NCBI GenBank assembly: GCA_018873245.2 | Contig: JAEMBT020000008.1 | Location: 5,388,001 to 5,452,000, forward strand | Direction: 5' to 3' | Source: Archegozetes longisetosus | Taxonomy: Eukaryota; Arthropoda; Arachnida; Sarcoptiformes; Trhypochthoniidae | Length of the DNA: 64,000 bases | In this document: piece after piece, positions 35,045 to 47,743 of the stretch | How the letters are laid out: each line of letters opens with the position of its first letter | Numbering within the stretch: position 1 is the first letter of the stretch | Program-made: the position numbers and the translations under genes | Notes under the pieces: generated by a model | What the model was told of the DNA's origin: nothing | Seen by the model: the letters and a program-made list of their open reading frames with translations, nothing else | Database searches by the model: none

Positions 35045-37100
35045 TCGAAAAATTGAAACTAAATCAAGATTTTGTAAAAGATATCAATTTTTTTTGTTTT
35101 TGAAGATATTTTGTATAAAATTAGTGCAATCATTGTTATCAATGTCGATAAAACTTATGTTTTTGGTGGTAGTAGTGAAAGAGTTTTAGGTTTGGGTCAT
35201 CAAAATGAAGTAAAAGAGTTGAGTCTAACTATTGCAGAATGGCTTTAACAGAGAGGGGGGAAATGTTTGTAGTTAGGGTTTGAATTAATTTGGACAGTTG
35301 GGTTTCAAGAAGTTGAAGGATGACTCAATAAATGCACCGATACTTATCAAATTCGATAAAGCTTTTGAGAAAATGAGTTGCGGCCGAGAACAAAGTTTAT
35401 TATTATCATGTGAAGGCGATATTTATGTGTTGGATAGAAATAAATTTGGAGTGCTCGGAGATCACTTTTAAAAGAGTTTCACTTTTGTCTTTGATAGTTT
35501 CATCTCCGAGTTCTCCAAAGTTATTACTACCGAACACATAAATATCGCTTTCATGTGATAACTATAACTGCGTTCTCGACCATGTGTTAAAACTAAAGAA
35601 GTTTGTGAGAACGGTGTAATCTGAAAGAGTGGAAAGTCTGAAAGAGCAGAATGTGGAGATTTGTTATGTGGAGATTGGTATGAAATAATAAAAATCCCGT
35701 TTGAGACACAATTCAAGAGTTTCGATGAAGTTTTTGCTCATTATCTTCAAATCACATACAAAGCCAAAGTTATCTTCAATAAACAGGATATTGAGTAAAA
35801 GCTCCAACATTGACTGTTCCAACAAATGCTGTTTCAGTAAAATCACAGCGAAGTCTTCCCTCAGTGATGCCGCTAGAAATTGATGTTACTCGTAAGATAC
35901 TTATCGCTGGTAAATGAAAAAAGCCAATAATAACAATGACGAAACCACAACAAATGCAAGAAAAAAGTCCTTCGCCTCCGACTCAATCGCCAACATTAAA
36001 TCCTCAGTTAAAATCTCATTCAATATCACAAATAAACGTTGTGACTGACGAAAGACGATATAAACGAGATTTTAAAGAACTAGAAATGATTGGAAGTGGC
36101 AGTTTTGGCAAAGTTTTCAAAGTATTCAATCCGTTCGATGAACAAAATTATGCGGTGAAAAAATTCTACTCACTGGTAATGCTTCTAAAATGACTGATTA
36201 ATGCTTTTTTGATTATTTTAAAATTAATTTCAGAATTCACTGATGAGCTCAAAGAAAAAGGTTTAAGAGAATTGTAATTAATGGCGAAACTCCAAAGCGA
36301 TCATGTCGTGCAGTATAAAAATTCGTGGATCGAAAACAACGAAGTTCTCTACATTCAAACCGAATTATGTTTCAGTACTTTGAAAGAAATATCGATCAAA
36401 ACTAGAAATGAGTTTTAGAGAAACCAATTCGTGGTTATGTCTCGTTTGGAATATTACATGTCTAGCGAGTTGAGGAAACAGTCGAAAGTTTGAATTATTT
36501 GCATAAACAAATTCCTCCAATAATTTACAGGGATTTGAAGCCGGCCAACATCTTATTCACTTATGGACTGAATGGAAGGTTTGTCAAGTTAGCGGATTTT
36601 GGTTTAGCTGTGGTCCACAAGTTTGACGAACAAACTCACACTTAAGGTTTGGGAACTGTTAAATATATTGAACCAGAAGTTCTCCAAGGAAAGAAATATG
36701 ACACGAAGGCACACATTTATAGTTTAGACTCTGTTAGCCTAGATATTTTTGAAATCGATGTCAATTCGTGAGTGTATTATAGATAAAAATGATAAGAGAA
36801 ATCATGTTTTAATCAATTATTCTTATACCGATTTCTTAGATTTTCAAATAATTCAATAACTGATCAATTATTAAAAAGAAAATATCTGAATATTGAAAAA
36901 ATAGTGTTAAAATGATGAAATAGCAAAAAATCAAAAGACCTGATTGTGATCAAATATTGAGAGAAAAAGTTCGTGGACTTTGGATATTAATGAATTAGAA
37001 ATTGAATTTTCTCAATTGTAATTAAATCAAGAGTCAATAGAAGAAAATTTCCACAAGGTTTTCTTTAAAAAAAACTTAGATTTAGATAAATATTTAAAGT
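35045..37100 (+). pseudogene. Degenerate RCC1-kinase copy
   Basis: RCC1 fragments appear in changing frames (YVFGGSSERVLGLGHQNEV near 35155; FGQLGFKKLKDDSINAP near 35290). A short piece at 35468-35590 reads as RCC1 on the minus strand, a local inversion. From 35936 a frame starting MTKPQQMQEKSPSPPTQ leads into a kinase N-lobe (RDFKELEMIGSGSFGKV, AVKK) close to kinase 2 of the 2504-6196 gene. Its donor at 36176 is out of phase with the acceptor at 36233. The following C-lobe (about 36234-36767) has an in-frame TAA and TAG, and HRD is YRD. The tail near 36930-37000 also has stops. Not functional as it stands, although the N-lobe exon alone is clean. Confidence 0.75.
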
Positions 37101-38429
37101 AAGTTATAGATAGAATACTGTTTGGTGTGACAAATATCTGTATAGCGGTACTATTGAGCTCTTGTAATAAAAACGTTTTCAATATATGACCAATTAATTC
37201 AAACAATGGTTGTCCATAGTGTGGATCCATTCATGTGTGAATCCAATGACTAAAAATGATTGTCACCTTGTGTGACAACGATTATTGGGTTGAATCAAAA
37301 TATTTAGTATTTGGTTCGATAGAGTAATTAGTTTAATAGCCGTGACAATACCAACTATAACCAAAGGGATGTCTCCACACAATTTAGGGCTAGCATGCAA
37401 GTTCTCCTACTATTCAGTCCATTATAATCCGAATTACATCGAATCTGTATGTTTGTGTTTGCTTATCTTATACCAGTTAGACTTACGATTGAATACATAA
37501 TTTGGCTGACATTTGCATGTTTTGTAAGAAAACTAATTCCACCACAATAATTGAGTCAATTACATAGTTTATCGAGTATAAAATCACAGATTTGTGTTGT
37601 CGAGTTAAAAGCTGATCCAGGTTTGTATCTACAACGGGTATCCGAATAATTCAGTTTTTACCAAATATTACGATCGTTATTGTAATATTTTGGTTAATAT
37701 GAGTCAACGACCTTTTTATACTAAAAGTTATACATTTACATAAACTATTTATATAGAATTGATTAGAACTACAATCACTAATAGAAAATAACAAGATTTT
37801 TCAACAGCTTGACTATAAATTCCTGATTTGGGATATATTCCAATGCTAGTTCTACAATGACAAAACCATGTTCTCCACAAATTAGGTTCGTATGTATTTG
37901 TGGCCATTCACACGATTATGCATTCAGCAAAACATTTATCATTGAATGGGGGGATCGGTACTCAACCCATAGTTTGACAATCGCAGTTACTGTTGACACA
38001 AACCACAAAATAACTACAATCTTAATTTGAATTACAACGTTTCAGAACTTTTTTAGTACATTTTTTTAGATTGGTAGTCAACATAGTATATGGAACTGCA
38101 ATAATGTGCTATATCGTACATATTTCTTAAATAAAGAATATTCGGAAAAAGCAAAACGTCACATCGACTATTTTTACACCATTGATCTGAATTGAAATCT
38201 TTCGTTATAGCATTTCAATGGCTTTATCAGCCACTAGATACATACTGAATAAGACCATGGCCGGAAAAGACATACCAATTACTGCTCCATTATACTAAAC
38301 ATCTAAATTATAATACTTAAGTAAGCCTCAAATTATAAATCGAAAAACTCTCATAAAATTAAACAAAGTAATAGACATTGAGTCATATATTACGATATTT
38401 TATATATTGATTGTAATGAATTTTCCATC
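37101..38429. other. Intergenic within the kinase cluster
   Basis: No gene. A trace near 38208-38250 that reads YSISMALS resembles the last RCC1 repeat of the neighbouring copies and may be a relic. Confidence 0.4.
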
Positions 38430-38720
38430 AATTTTCATTTCTATTGGACTTTAGAGACTCGAGATTGGAGTATCTCGACTTTAGAGAAAAATATTCAAAT
38501 TTATTTTTTTTAACCATCAGAATGATGTCTAACATAATAGTCGATCGCACGAATTGTGAACAAATTCTGAGTGAAAGAGATTGTTGGGCTTTAAGTTTGA
38601 GTCAATTGATCAAAGGAATTCAATTGCATTAAAAAAGTTTTTGCTTGCATTTCATTCAAACAAAAATAAAATTCTATGAAAATTCTTCAGAATTTGGAAA
38701 TATTGTAAATAAACGTTTGT
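38430..38720 (+). pseudogene. Kinase C-lobe end fragment
   Basis: Downstream of a CTTTAG acceptor-like site a frame reads KYSNLFFLTIRMMSN, NCEQILSERDCWALSLSQL and FIQTKIKF, matching the end of kinase 1 and the linker of the 2504-6196 gene (NCEQILSERNIWAFSLDEL). A stop occurs between the parts, and there is no kinase core beside it. A short relic near 38966-39060 (EMEILPGLKNNKFVLKLEL) is a piece of a kinase N-lobe. Confidence 0.6.
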
Positions 38721-39060
38721 AAAAAAATTCGGGAATATATTTGAAACTGAATAATCAACATTTTCGATTATTGATAGTGTGTGCTTCATACATAATGCTT
38801 TTGAGTTGATTGCTTTCACTTGAACTATCATTTGACAAATGAGTTTTTGTTGTAAAAAATTATAAAAGTTTAGAAAATGACTAATAAACGCGATTTTTTC
38901 ATAAATTGATTTAAGATTTATATTTTATTCTAAACGTTTAAAGTATTGAATTTGATACGCAGAAGAAATGGAAATTTTACCAGGACTGAAAAATAATAAA
39001 TTTGTTCTGAAACTCGAATTGGTTTAGATTGAAAAAACTATATCCCAAATAGTGAAGAGC

Positions 39061-39215
39061 ATAAACTACCTGTGAGCTGAGCTGAGCTGCGCTGGCGCTT
39101 GAAGCTCAATGTTAGCTGTCTTCGAGCTTATAAGCTCAAGCTCCAGACTCAGGCTATGATGAAGAAGCGCGGCTCAAGCTTAAGCTCAAGCTCAAGCTGT
39201 TGAGTTTCGAGCTCA
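39061..39215. repeat. AGCTC-rich low-complexity tract
   Basis: Many irregular copies of AAGCTC and GAGCT in both orientations, for example around 39180-39210. Similar DNA lies at 47089-47190. It sits between two relics of RCC1-kinase copies. Confidence 0.7.
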
Positions 39216-39279
39216 GCTCATTTGAAGTCGATTTATTTAATAAAGCAAAAAAACAGTATTAACTGCAAAATAGTAAAGA

Positions 39280-40700
39280 ATTACAGTTTATTATTATCAC
39301 GTGATGGCGATATCTATGTGTTCGGTAGTAATGAATACGGACAACTCGAAGATGAAATAATCAAAGACCAAAGTGAAATTCTTCTGAAATTGAAGAGTGA
39401 AAGCAAATCCATCGACATCGGTATTACAGCATTTCAACGGCCCTTTCAATATAAAGAATTATTTTCATTCGGGTAAATGTGGAGAAGAATAGATAGAAAC
39501 TCCGAATGAGACTCAATTCAAGAGTTTCGGTGAGGTTTTCGTTCATTATTTTCAAGTGACATAAAACCAAAGTTATCAACGATATATTTGGAAACGGAAT
39601 TTACACTCAAGTTTTCAATGAAACCAAAGTAATTGGTTCTGGAGGTTTTGGCATTGTGAGCGAAGCAACAAATAAGATAAATAACAAATTTTATGCCATT
39701 AAGAAAATTCCAATCAATGAAATGACTCGTAGAATAGTGAAAAAAGAAGTAGAAATTACGATTTCTGAATCAAGTTCCAAGTATGTTGAGAAATAGACAT
39801 TTTAAGAAAATTGAAAAGTGACTTGGTTGTGAAAATAGAATCGATCTGGATTGAAGACAGCTATTATGAGTCAAATGGATATGAAGCGTATAGAATTGAT
39901 ACAAACATTAGCTCAATTCATAAAGTAATTGATCAAGACAACAAATTTTCGCTACACATTCAGATGGAATTGTGTTTGTTTACTTTGAAGGATGCGATAG
40001 AAAAATTAAATCAAGAATTGGATCAAAAAGCAAATAAAATATTGACTCCTTTGGGTAATTTCATTGCAAGTGAATTACTTTCCGAAATAGTAGAATCAGT
40101 GAAGTACCTACACGACAAGATCCTCCAATAATTCATATGTACCTAAGGCCAACGAATATTCTGATATCAGACGGATTGGATGGTAGATTTATTAAACTAG
40201 CCAATTTTGGTTTAGCTGTTTTCCATGAATCTGAAGACCAGTCACATACTCGGGGGCCGGGAACTAAGAAATATATGGCTCCAGAAGTGAATGGAGGAAC
40301 AAAATATTATACAAAAGCAGACATTTTTAGCTTAGGAAACATCGTTCAAGATTTGTTCAATATTGACATAAATCAGTATGTTTATACTTTAATTGAATTT
40401 TTTATATTTTGATTGTTATTCATTTTCTATTAATTTTCAGTCCTGTTGGAAAGAACTTTATGTTGAATGAAAAGTAATCGAATTTATTTGATTTGATCAG
40501 AGGAATGACCTCCAAAGATGAAGTCAGACTCCGAATTGTGAACGAATTCTGAGAGAAAGTAATTCGTGGGCTTTGAGTTTGAGTGAACTGATCAAAGAAA
40601 AGGTTACAAATTCAAGACTGCACTAAAGACAATTTTATCTTGCGCTTCACTCAAACAAAACTTAAATTTCACGAAAATTCTTCGGAAATATTGTGAAAAA
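39280..40700 (+). pseudogene. Broken RCC1-kinase copy
   Basis: Pieces in order: an RCC1 repeat (DGDIYVFGSNEYGQLEDE, 39280-39475); the RCC1-kinase junction and N-lobe (ETKVIGSGGFGIV, AIKK; 39565-39770); a kinase middle part with HIQMELCLFTLKDAIEKL (39811-40131); and a C-lobe (40137-40378) where HRDLKP reads MYLRPT, DFG reads NFG and APE is kept. A possible intron 40378-40440 leads to PVGKN and a tail with a stop. The catalytic Asp motif is lost and frames change at least three times, so it is inactive. It is closest to kinase 1 of the 2504-6196 gene. Confidence 0.8.
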
Positions 40701-40794
40701 ATTCAGGATCTCCAAATCGAATGATCAAAAGTTTTTGATTATCGATAGCGTGTGTCTCATATAATATTCATTAGAGTTACGTCCGCAATAACAC

Positions 40795-40990
40795 TGCAAA
40801 TGATGTCTCGTCAGAAAAACTTTAGACCAAATTGTTATAAAATGTTAAAAATAGGGTCAGGCTTTAAATTTGCAAAAATTGAGAAATTTAGCAGAATATC
40901 AAATAAGTGAATCCAAACCTTCAGATAAAGAAACTATTTCACTTTCATTCGAACTAAAGTTCAAAATGAACATAATAAAGAATTAGATAC
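40795..40990 (+). pseudogene. Kinase C-terminal tail fragment
   Basis: The frame reads MMSRQKNFRPNCYKMLKIGS and, after a shift, FIRTKVQNEHNK, the tail that follows the kinase domains in the neighbouring copies. It stands alone. Confidence 0.55.
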
Positions 40991-41159
40991 AAGCTTTCAA
41001 ATAGCGGTAATCATAAAATTTGATAATGTATGGAAATTGAAGTACTTTTTACCAATTTTGTACAATTCATGCTTTGACTGATAGACAAGTCATTTCATTC
41101 AAAGTTGAATTATTTTACATAAACCAAAACATTATTCCAGAAGCAAACTTTACATAGAA

Positions 41160-41605
41160 ACACAGCTCTCTGGTTGACTTTGTTATTTCTCAAGAGCTTT
41201 CTTCAACCCATCCTTGAAAGGAGTGAACCACAAAATCAAATTTGGATTTCTACAATAAATCCAACTCTTTTTGAAATTTTTTAGTATCCATTTCTTCATG
41301 AGATACCGCAATTTTCTTCACTCTATAAACAGCACCGTTATATAAATTCACCGCTTTGCAGACAATTCCTAATGACCTGAATTAATCACATGAATTTTTT
41401 TGAATTCTCGGTCATATTTTCCATTTTGTATGGAGTACGAAATTAAGTTTACGAGTGGCCTATAAATTTTCTTATGGATGGAGTTTTGTATGCTATTTGA
41501 AAATAATGGGCGAAAGCCTCGTCAAAACTGTTGACTTTATCTCATTAGGAGTTTTTATCACTTCTTTTTCACATTGAACTCAAACAAAAATAATAAAGTT
41601 AACCA
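41160..41605 (-). pseudogene. Inverted RCC1-end and kinase N-lobe fragment
   Basis: On the minus strand the end of an RCC1 region (CEKEVIKTPNEIKS) is followed by SLGIVCKAVNLYNGAVYRVKK and KFDFVVHSFQGWVEESS, with stops between. The next piece of the domain lies on the plus strand immediately to the right (41610 onward). The order and orientation fit an in-place inversion of about 450 bp within one kinase copy. The closest relative is kinase 2 of the copy at 31604-35017. Confidence 0.65.
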
Positions 41606-42380
41606 GAGCGCTCGAATTAGTTCTGGGTATCAAGCATTTGATCCAAATAAACCACTTTTATTATACTTACAAGTGAAATTTTGTCTGTTTACGCTAAAGA
41701 AGTCATTAATGAGTTGAATGAAGAGTTAGATCAAAATTCGTCAAAATCAATGAGTCCTTTGGTTTATTATATTGGAAGTCAATTGTCTGTTGAGATACTA
41801 GAAAGCGTTGATTATTTGCATAAACAAAATCCTCCAATAATTCACAGAGATTTGAAGCCTGATAACATTTTGATAATCTATGGATCGAGTGGGAGGTTCG
41901 TTAAAGTCGCAGATTTGGGTTTAACGACATTTCATGAATTCGATGAACAGTCGCATACAAAATACAGAGGAACGCGTGATTATATGGCACCTGAAGTCAT
42001 AAGAATACGCAAACATGACACAAAAGCCGATATTTATAGTTTGGAAGCTATTTTTCAAGAAATGTTTAATATTGATGTTCGGGTATATCATTAAAAGTGA
42101 AATATTTGATTTTTTTTAAACAATTTCACTTCTCTCTCACTTGAAGAACCTCTCATTTTGATATTAATCCTAACATAAGAACACAATACAAAATTATTTC
42201 TGACATAATTGATAATACGATGGTTATTAAGCCAGTTTCTAGCCTAAATTGTGAACAAATATTGAAAGATAAACACTTATGGACTTTAAACTCGCATCGA
42301 CTGCGTAAACCTGGTCTGAATCACTCAAACGGAAGCTTTCACTCAATTTTCATTCAGACTAAAATCAAAGATTTTGATTA
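41606..42380 (+). pseudogene. Kinase C-lobe and tail, broken copy
   Basis: Continues the inverted fragment: ISSGYQAFDPNKPLLLYL, a frame change, then an open stretch 41681-42094 with HRDLKPDN, DLG in place of DFG, and APE. A probable intron leads to an exon from about 42144 with NCEQILKDKHLW and FIQTKIKDFD before a stop. With the N-lobe inverted, no kinase can be made from this locus. Confidence 0.7.
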
Positions 42381-43317
42381 AATATTGATTAAATTATAGG
42401 AAATCGCTTAATATACATATAAAAATTTGAATAGTCTTTTATGAAACTATCACTAGTATTACACAAAATAATTATTAAAAATGAATAATAATAGTATGAT
42501 AGATATAATCATTTCATAAGCTTTCTGAAAATAAAAGCAGTCACTTTTTACAACCCTGTATAATCCTTAAATCATATTTAATAATATTATTTTATAAGTA
42601 ATTATTTCGATAGTGTTAGTCTTAATAAATCAATTTCTACAAATTAACCCCAAAAAGTAACCGAATAATCGATTAGTTCAGAGTAACAGGATTGGCACAG
42701 CTCTAATAAATGGGCTTTTCCAAATATACATATATATCTCCTGATTTTGCTTTTCCGTACATTTATATACGTTATACGTGTTCGATAGAGCGACCAATTT
42801 TCGCAGAGCCCAAATCTTGACAAAAGAATCGTAGTCCCTTGCTCGAGATTTATCTTGAAGTTTAAAAATTTACTTACAGCACTTGATTTTTTGTTCGTTC
42901 CGTAATACTATTCAAAAGTCTTTCATCAACAAATTCAAAACTTGCTCAAAGTTATTTTCCTTCATCAAAAACTTATATTTAAGAAATTTTATTTTATTTT
43001 CAGTAATCGAATCATTGGAACCTTCAATTGGAAATTATGATTTTTAATAATTTAAAGCTCTTTAAAAGTCAGTAAAAAAATATGATTTGATTAGAACATC
43101 ATAAATGTTTGTGATGGCAAATATATCTCAATTTTAGTGATGCATTAAACTCCTAATTCCATACAAAACGCTTTGTTTATTCAAATTTTTAAAAAATGAT
43201 TGGTTCACGTTTAAAGTTCTTAATCGAGAGAATAAACAGTTTGTTCGAGTCTTGTGTTTAGCTTTCTGCAAAAATTTCAGAAAAATGAAATATTCAAAAC
43301 ATTTTAAATAAATCGGA
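42381..43317. other. Intergenic between kinase cluster and transporter
   Basis: No gene seen. A minus-strand AATAAA at 43176-43181 could serve as the polyadenylation signal of the transporter gene. Confidence 0.4.
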
Positions 43318-46300
43318 TCAATACTTATTGAAATGTTCGGCTTCTTCTAAAGTGTCGGGAATGTGTTTGCCACGAGTTTCAGGCAGTAAATGGATAGTAA
43401 AGCCATCAATTATTGAAAGTCCTCCAAATATGGACAAAACCACTGCCATCCCTGTGTAGGCATTCTGTCAAAACATCTCAAATTATAATAAAAATACATT
43501 CAATAACTCATATAAAAATACCAAATCTTTAACAAACGGTGCAATAATAGATCCAACACGTGCAGCCACAGAACAAGACCCAACACCGGCCTGCCTCACA
43601 ACAGTTGGATATATTTCTGCAGCATAGACATAAATAATTCCATAGGAACTGGTTATAAAAAATTTGCCAATCATAGCAATAGTGATTGTGAGCCAAATTT
43701 GAGGCATAGATATAAATGGAATCGTTGCAATACAGGCTAAACCGCTTCCATACATCAGAGCAGCGGTCAATAGTCTTCTGCCCACATATCGAAAGGCTAA
43801 TACTGGGAATAAATAACTCGGAAACTCAATAATTCCAGCGATGAAGAAGTTAACGAATAGATTTCCACCAAAATCGCCGATATTCAATGAGATACCATAG
43901 TAAACAAATGAGTTAACAAACCAGGTCAAGTACAATATGAGAGTACTTCTCCGAAGATTTGGTGTTTTTAGCAGATCTAAAATTGTTGACTTTCGTTCAA
44001 CTTCTAATTTCTTCTCTTCTTGTTCGACATTACTTCTGAAAATTTCAAATTTGCTTTGAATGCAATCGATTGATAATCCATTTTTGTGAACCGCTCTCAT
44101 CATTTCGCGTTCGGCCTCATCCAGTCTATTGTGAGTGATTTGCCAACGAGGAGACTCTGGTATTTTCCATAACCAGACTAACCAAAGAGCTTCAGCTAAT
44201 GATGTGACCAGTATCAAATGACGAAAATGTGGTAAAGCGTATGCGATCGCTGGCAGAATACAGTATCCGACAGCCCAACCACATTGAATGCACATTCCTA
44301 TTGTTGCCCTATATTTAGGTCCCACGCATTCGTGCACTAAATCATTTTTAGGAAAAAATTTCAGCTCATATGAATGTATTGAAGGAACAAACTTCGTCTC
44401 TTGTCCAACATAAACTATATGAAGGATACAGGTATTAGGGAGTACCTTGTTACCTTAACTTTTTTCTAAGCCTAGCGCTCAACACGTGCCACTCCTCTTA
44501 CCTTATTTAAATAAGCCTAATAATATGAGCAATATCGTTGCTTTAGCTTTATTAAATTAGGTTGGATAAAAGGATGGTACGCGTAGTATGCCAGGAGTAG
44601 GAGAATATTATTGTGGTAACATATCACTCCCTAATACCCGAACCCCTCACTAAGTCTAAAATAAAGACTATGAAAGTTTTTAAGAAATAATAAATCGAAA
44701 AAGATTTCGCATGCCTAGCATAAAAGTAGACAATAGTCTTCCGTTTGAACCGAATCCAAGTACGATTCGGGATATTATGAAATGAGTTATATTGACAGAT
44801 AAAGCACTTGAAATTCCAGACAATATTTCGATTATAATTGAGACCCATATCATTGGAAGTCTTCCATATCTATCGGAAAAGTAACCAAATACGAGGGCTC
44901 CTAAAACATAGCCAACCATATAAAGCGATTGAGATGTCGAAGCCAATTGATTCTTTTCGCAGACTAGATTCCACTGAATTAAATAAATCATAAGTTTAGC
45001 TGAGACACAATATTTTACACAAATATTATGTGAGTGCTTCAAATTAGTTTATTTCTAAAATTCACGTTAATTAGTTCGCAAAACTGTGTAATCAGAATGA
45101 GATATCATTTCTAAATAGTAAATCAATGAACGAAGACTATTGTTCTTAACTTTTAAAACTGAGTCATTAATTAGTGTTCAGTCAGTGATTAATTAATTTC
45201 ATATCGAGATTACATGAACCCAAAACGCGCATGGAAAGTATAAGAAAACAAAAGTGTAGAATAGATTGTGATCAATCAAATGAAAGTTTGTAAGAGTTTC
45301 TTCGGAGTGTATCGATTTTCAAGGCTTATTAGATATAATTTTGGATAAATGAGCACAAATTAGGGGTTTTCTAGCATTGTTATTGTTACGTAATTCAGGT
45401 ACTTGTACGAGACATAATTGATATGCACAGTTATAAGTCATGACAACTTATGGCAAGATATGCACAGTTGCATAATAAGGACAACAATTATTATATGTCT
45501 TAAGTTAAAGATCAACAAAAGTCTTAAATGAGACAATTTTCATTGGGATTAAAGCAAATTTTGTTTAGAAATAAATGATTGTAATAGTGGAAACTTTGTA
45601 GCACTCAATCATTTCAATTGAATTCAATTTAATTGAATTGAAGCGACGCAATACTTATGCTCTCTATGAAGAGATGCACAGCTGTAGTCCTACAGCTGAC
45701 AAAACTCCAAATAATTCTTTATGTCCTGATTGACAACATAATAATTGAATATAGTTAAAGCCATCTAACACGATTACGCAGTTAAATTGTTTTAAAAAAA
45801 CAGTAAAATAAGTATTCATTTTCTATGTAGTTATTTAGGTTTGCTTTTAAAAGCCATTTAACTGTAGTCACACTTAGACAGGATTTACTGTATTCATATT
45901 TCAAAGTTATGTTAAATACTTATCAAATTTAGATAAAAATATATTACAACAGAAGAAATATAACAAATTGAATGCAGATCGATAATTGGGTCAGCAAATT
46001 TTTATAAACAAAATCATCTCAAATTTGAACTAACGTTAGAATTAATAAATTAGTTTGAAAATCATAACATAAATACCTCGTCGATAATCGTTGAGCTAAA
46101 CACTGACTTATCGAATTGCCAATTATCACATCCACTCTTACATCCATCGATCGGTTGTTTATCCTTCAATTAAATAAATAACGAATATGAAGAGTGATAG
46201 ATATAAGACTAAACCTTAGATATAGAAATGATTACCTGATTAGAGTCGGTATTGTTTGTATCGCACCAATAATTAATATTAGGCGCATAGAAAGAAACCG

Positions 46301-46418
46301 ACAAATTGTTCAAAGCAGAAAACAACGAAATAGAGAGCGCAAAATAAGTAATGTTTCTTTGCCAATAGCCCCACTCGCCGACAACATCAGAGACATGTTT
46401 TATGTTTTTTTCGTTCAT
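43318..46418 (-). CDS. SLC22-like organic ion transporter (MFS)
   Basis: Five exons join in frame: 46418-46236, 46163-46077, 44973-44715, 44336-43522 and 43464-43318, for 496 residues, typical of SLC22 carriers. Residues 10 to 60 hold the family N-terminus (DVVGEWGYWQ) and first membrane helix. Exon 2 gives the extracellular loop with cysteines and FSSTIIDE, joining WNLVC in exon 3. The MFS signature GYFSDRYGR is at about residues 120-128. PESPRW follows TM6, and LPETRGK lies near the C-terminus. About twelve hydrophobic segments are present. A plasma-membrane carrier of organic cations, anions or carnitine is expected; the substrate is not predictable. Intron 3 (44337-44714) starts with GC rather than GT. 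The start ATG at 46418 is the first in the frame. Confidence 0.9.
44431..44638. mobile_element. Small MITE in transporter intron
   Basis: Ends GGTATTAGGGAGT (44431-44443) and ACTCCCTAATACC (44626-44638) are perfect inverted repeats. The interior shares GGAGTAG-GA-ATT-TGTGGTA with the element at 53381-53585 in the peroxidase gene. No coding sequence. Confidence 0.75.
44974..46076. other. Large intron of the transporter gene
   Basis: Intron 2, 1103 bp, donor GTATTT at 46076 and acceptor CAG next to 44974. AT-rich with no gene. A short perfect palindromic hairpin CAGCTGTAG-TC-CTACAGCTG lies at about 45679-45698. Confidence 0.6.
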
Positions 46419-47743
46419 TGCCAGCCACAACTATAACGCAAGTACTGCTTGTAATTTAATGATCAGAATAGATGTAGAGTTAGGTCGCAATAGCAACAGG
46501 AGAACTATTTATAAACTTTTGTACTTAGTGTTGACTCTTCACAATCGATACTCGCTTTTATTAGAGACTAATTCATCTATATTAAAGTTAAAAAACTGAA
46601 TTTCACTTTAAAACTTATTGAATTTGTTCAATTTTTCAAAGGAAGACGAGGACATAAAAGCTGAAGTAAACTTATGTTATCAAATAAATAGGGAAATAAC
46701 CCATTAAAATATTTTATTATTCACTTCATAGCACAAGCTTTTTAATGGACTTCAGCCTTGAATATAAATCTAAAATTTTCACTCTAAATCATATTATTAT
46801 ATAACAGATGTTTCAATTGGTAAATCACAGATTTTCGCTTTTTATTGCTTATCAAATAAGAAATTAGTTCATAAATGTTCACTTAAATGGACGAAGTCTG
46901 AAGTGTATTAACGTCAAAAACACTTCATTTACTGCCAAAATGTGTGAAATTGTAATATGACTTTTGTTCTTTGCTCAGAATCATTAAGATCTTTATCGAT
47001 GACAGAAGACAATTTTTCGTTGCTATCTTAGGAGCCTGAATAAATAGTTTTAATAAAAGCATAAATCACATGAGTATTAGGCTGATGATGGTTAGTAGGC
47101 TGAGACTAGTCTGGCTCTAAGCTTGGCTCAAGGCTCTTTCTGAACAAGAGACCCAGGCTTAAGCTCGAGCTCAAGGCTGAACCTTAAGAGTCTTCAAATT
47201 TCTTCCAGTCGTCAGGTATATCAATTAGAAGTCTTATCTGCCTCAATTCTTTTTATAATAACTCAAATTAAAATGTTTATGCAATGTTTATTGTATTCCT
47301 TGTATTTATCTTATTTTGAGTAATTATTAAAATTGAATTTTACGTCAATTCAACAATAATACTGAAATTATGCAACAAAAATTGTTTTAGCATTTAGTTC
47401 ATATTTAAGAAATGAAACAATCTTATCATATTGTTAAGTCATTTTAATCATAGATTCAGGCCAAAGCTTCAAGATTTCTGGGTATAAGCTCAGTAGATTC
47501 AGGTTTAGTGCTTTCGAGCCTATTCACATCATTACACATGAATATTTTCATGAAAACCATATTTATTATGAGATTCAACTTGAATGAGCTAAACTTATGG
47601 ACAATAATTATGTGTTTAAGTCAAATAAATAATACTAAATCACAAATTTTGGTAAACTTTTGAAAATTATCAAAATCATTGTTTAACGCACGAGATTTTC
47701 ATCCTCTACTAACATCTAATTTAAGTGAACCGAAAATATTAGG
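46419..47743. other. Intergenic upstream of the transporter
   Basis: No gene. Contains an AGCTC-rich tract near 47089-47190 related to the one at 39061-39215. The promoter of the transporter should lie near 46420-46600, but no element can be named. Confidence 0.4.

Noticed and set aside
43483..43521. Read-through of transporter exon 4 to its own stop
   Set aside because: A GTATTT donor at 43521 and CAG acceptor next to 43464 restore the family C-terminus with LPETRGK, so the extra codons are intronic.
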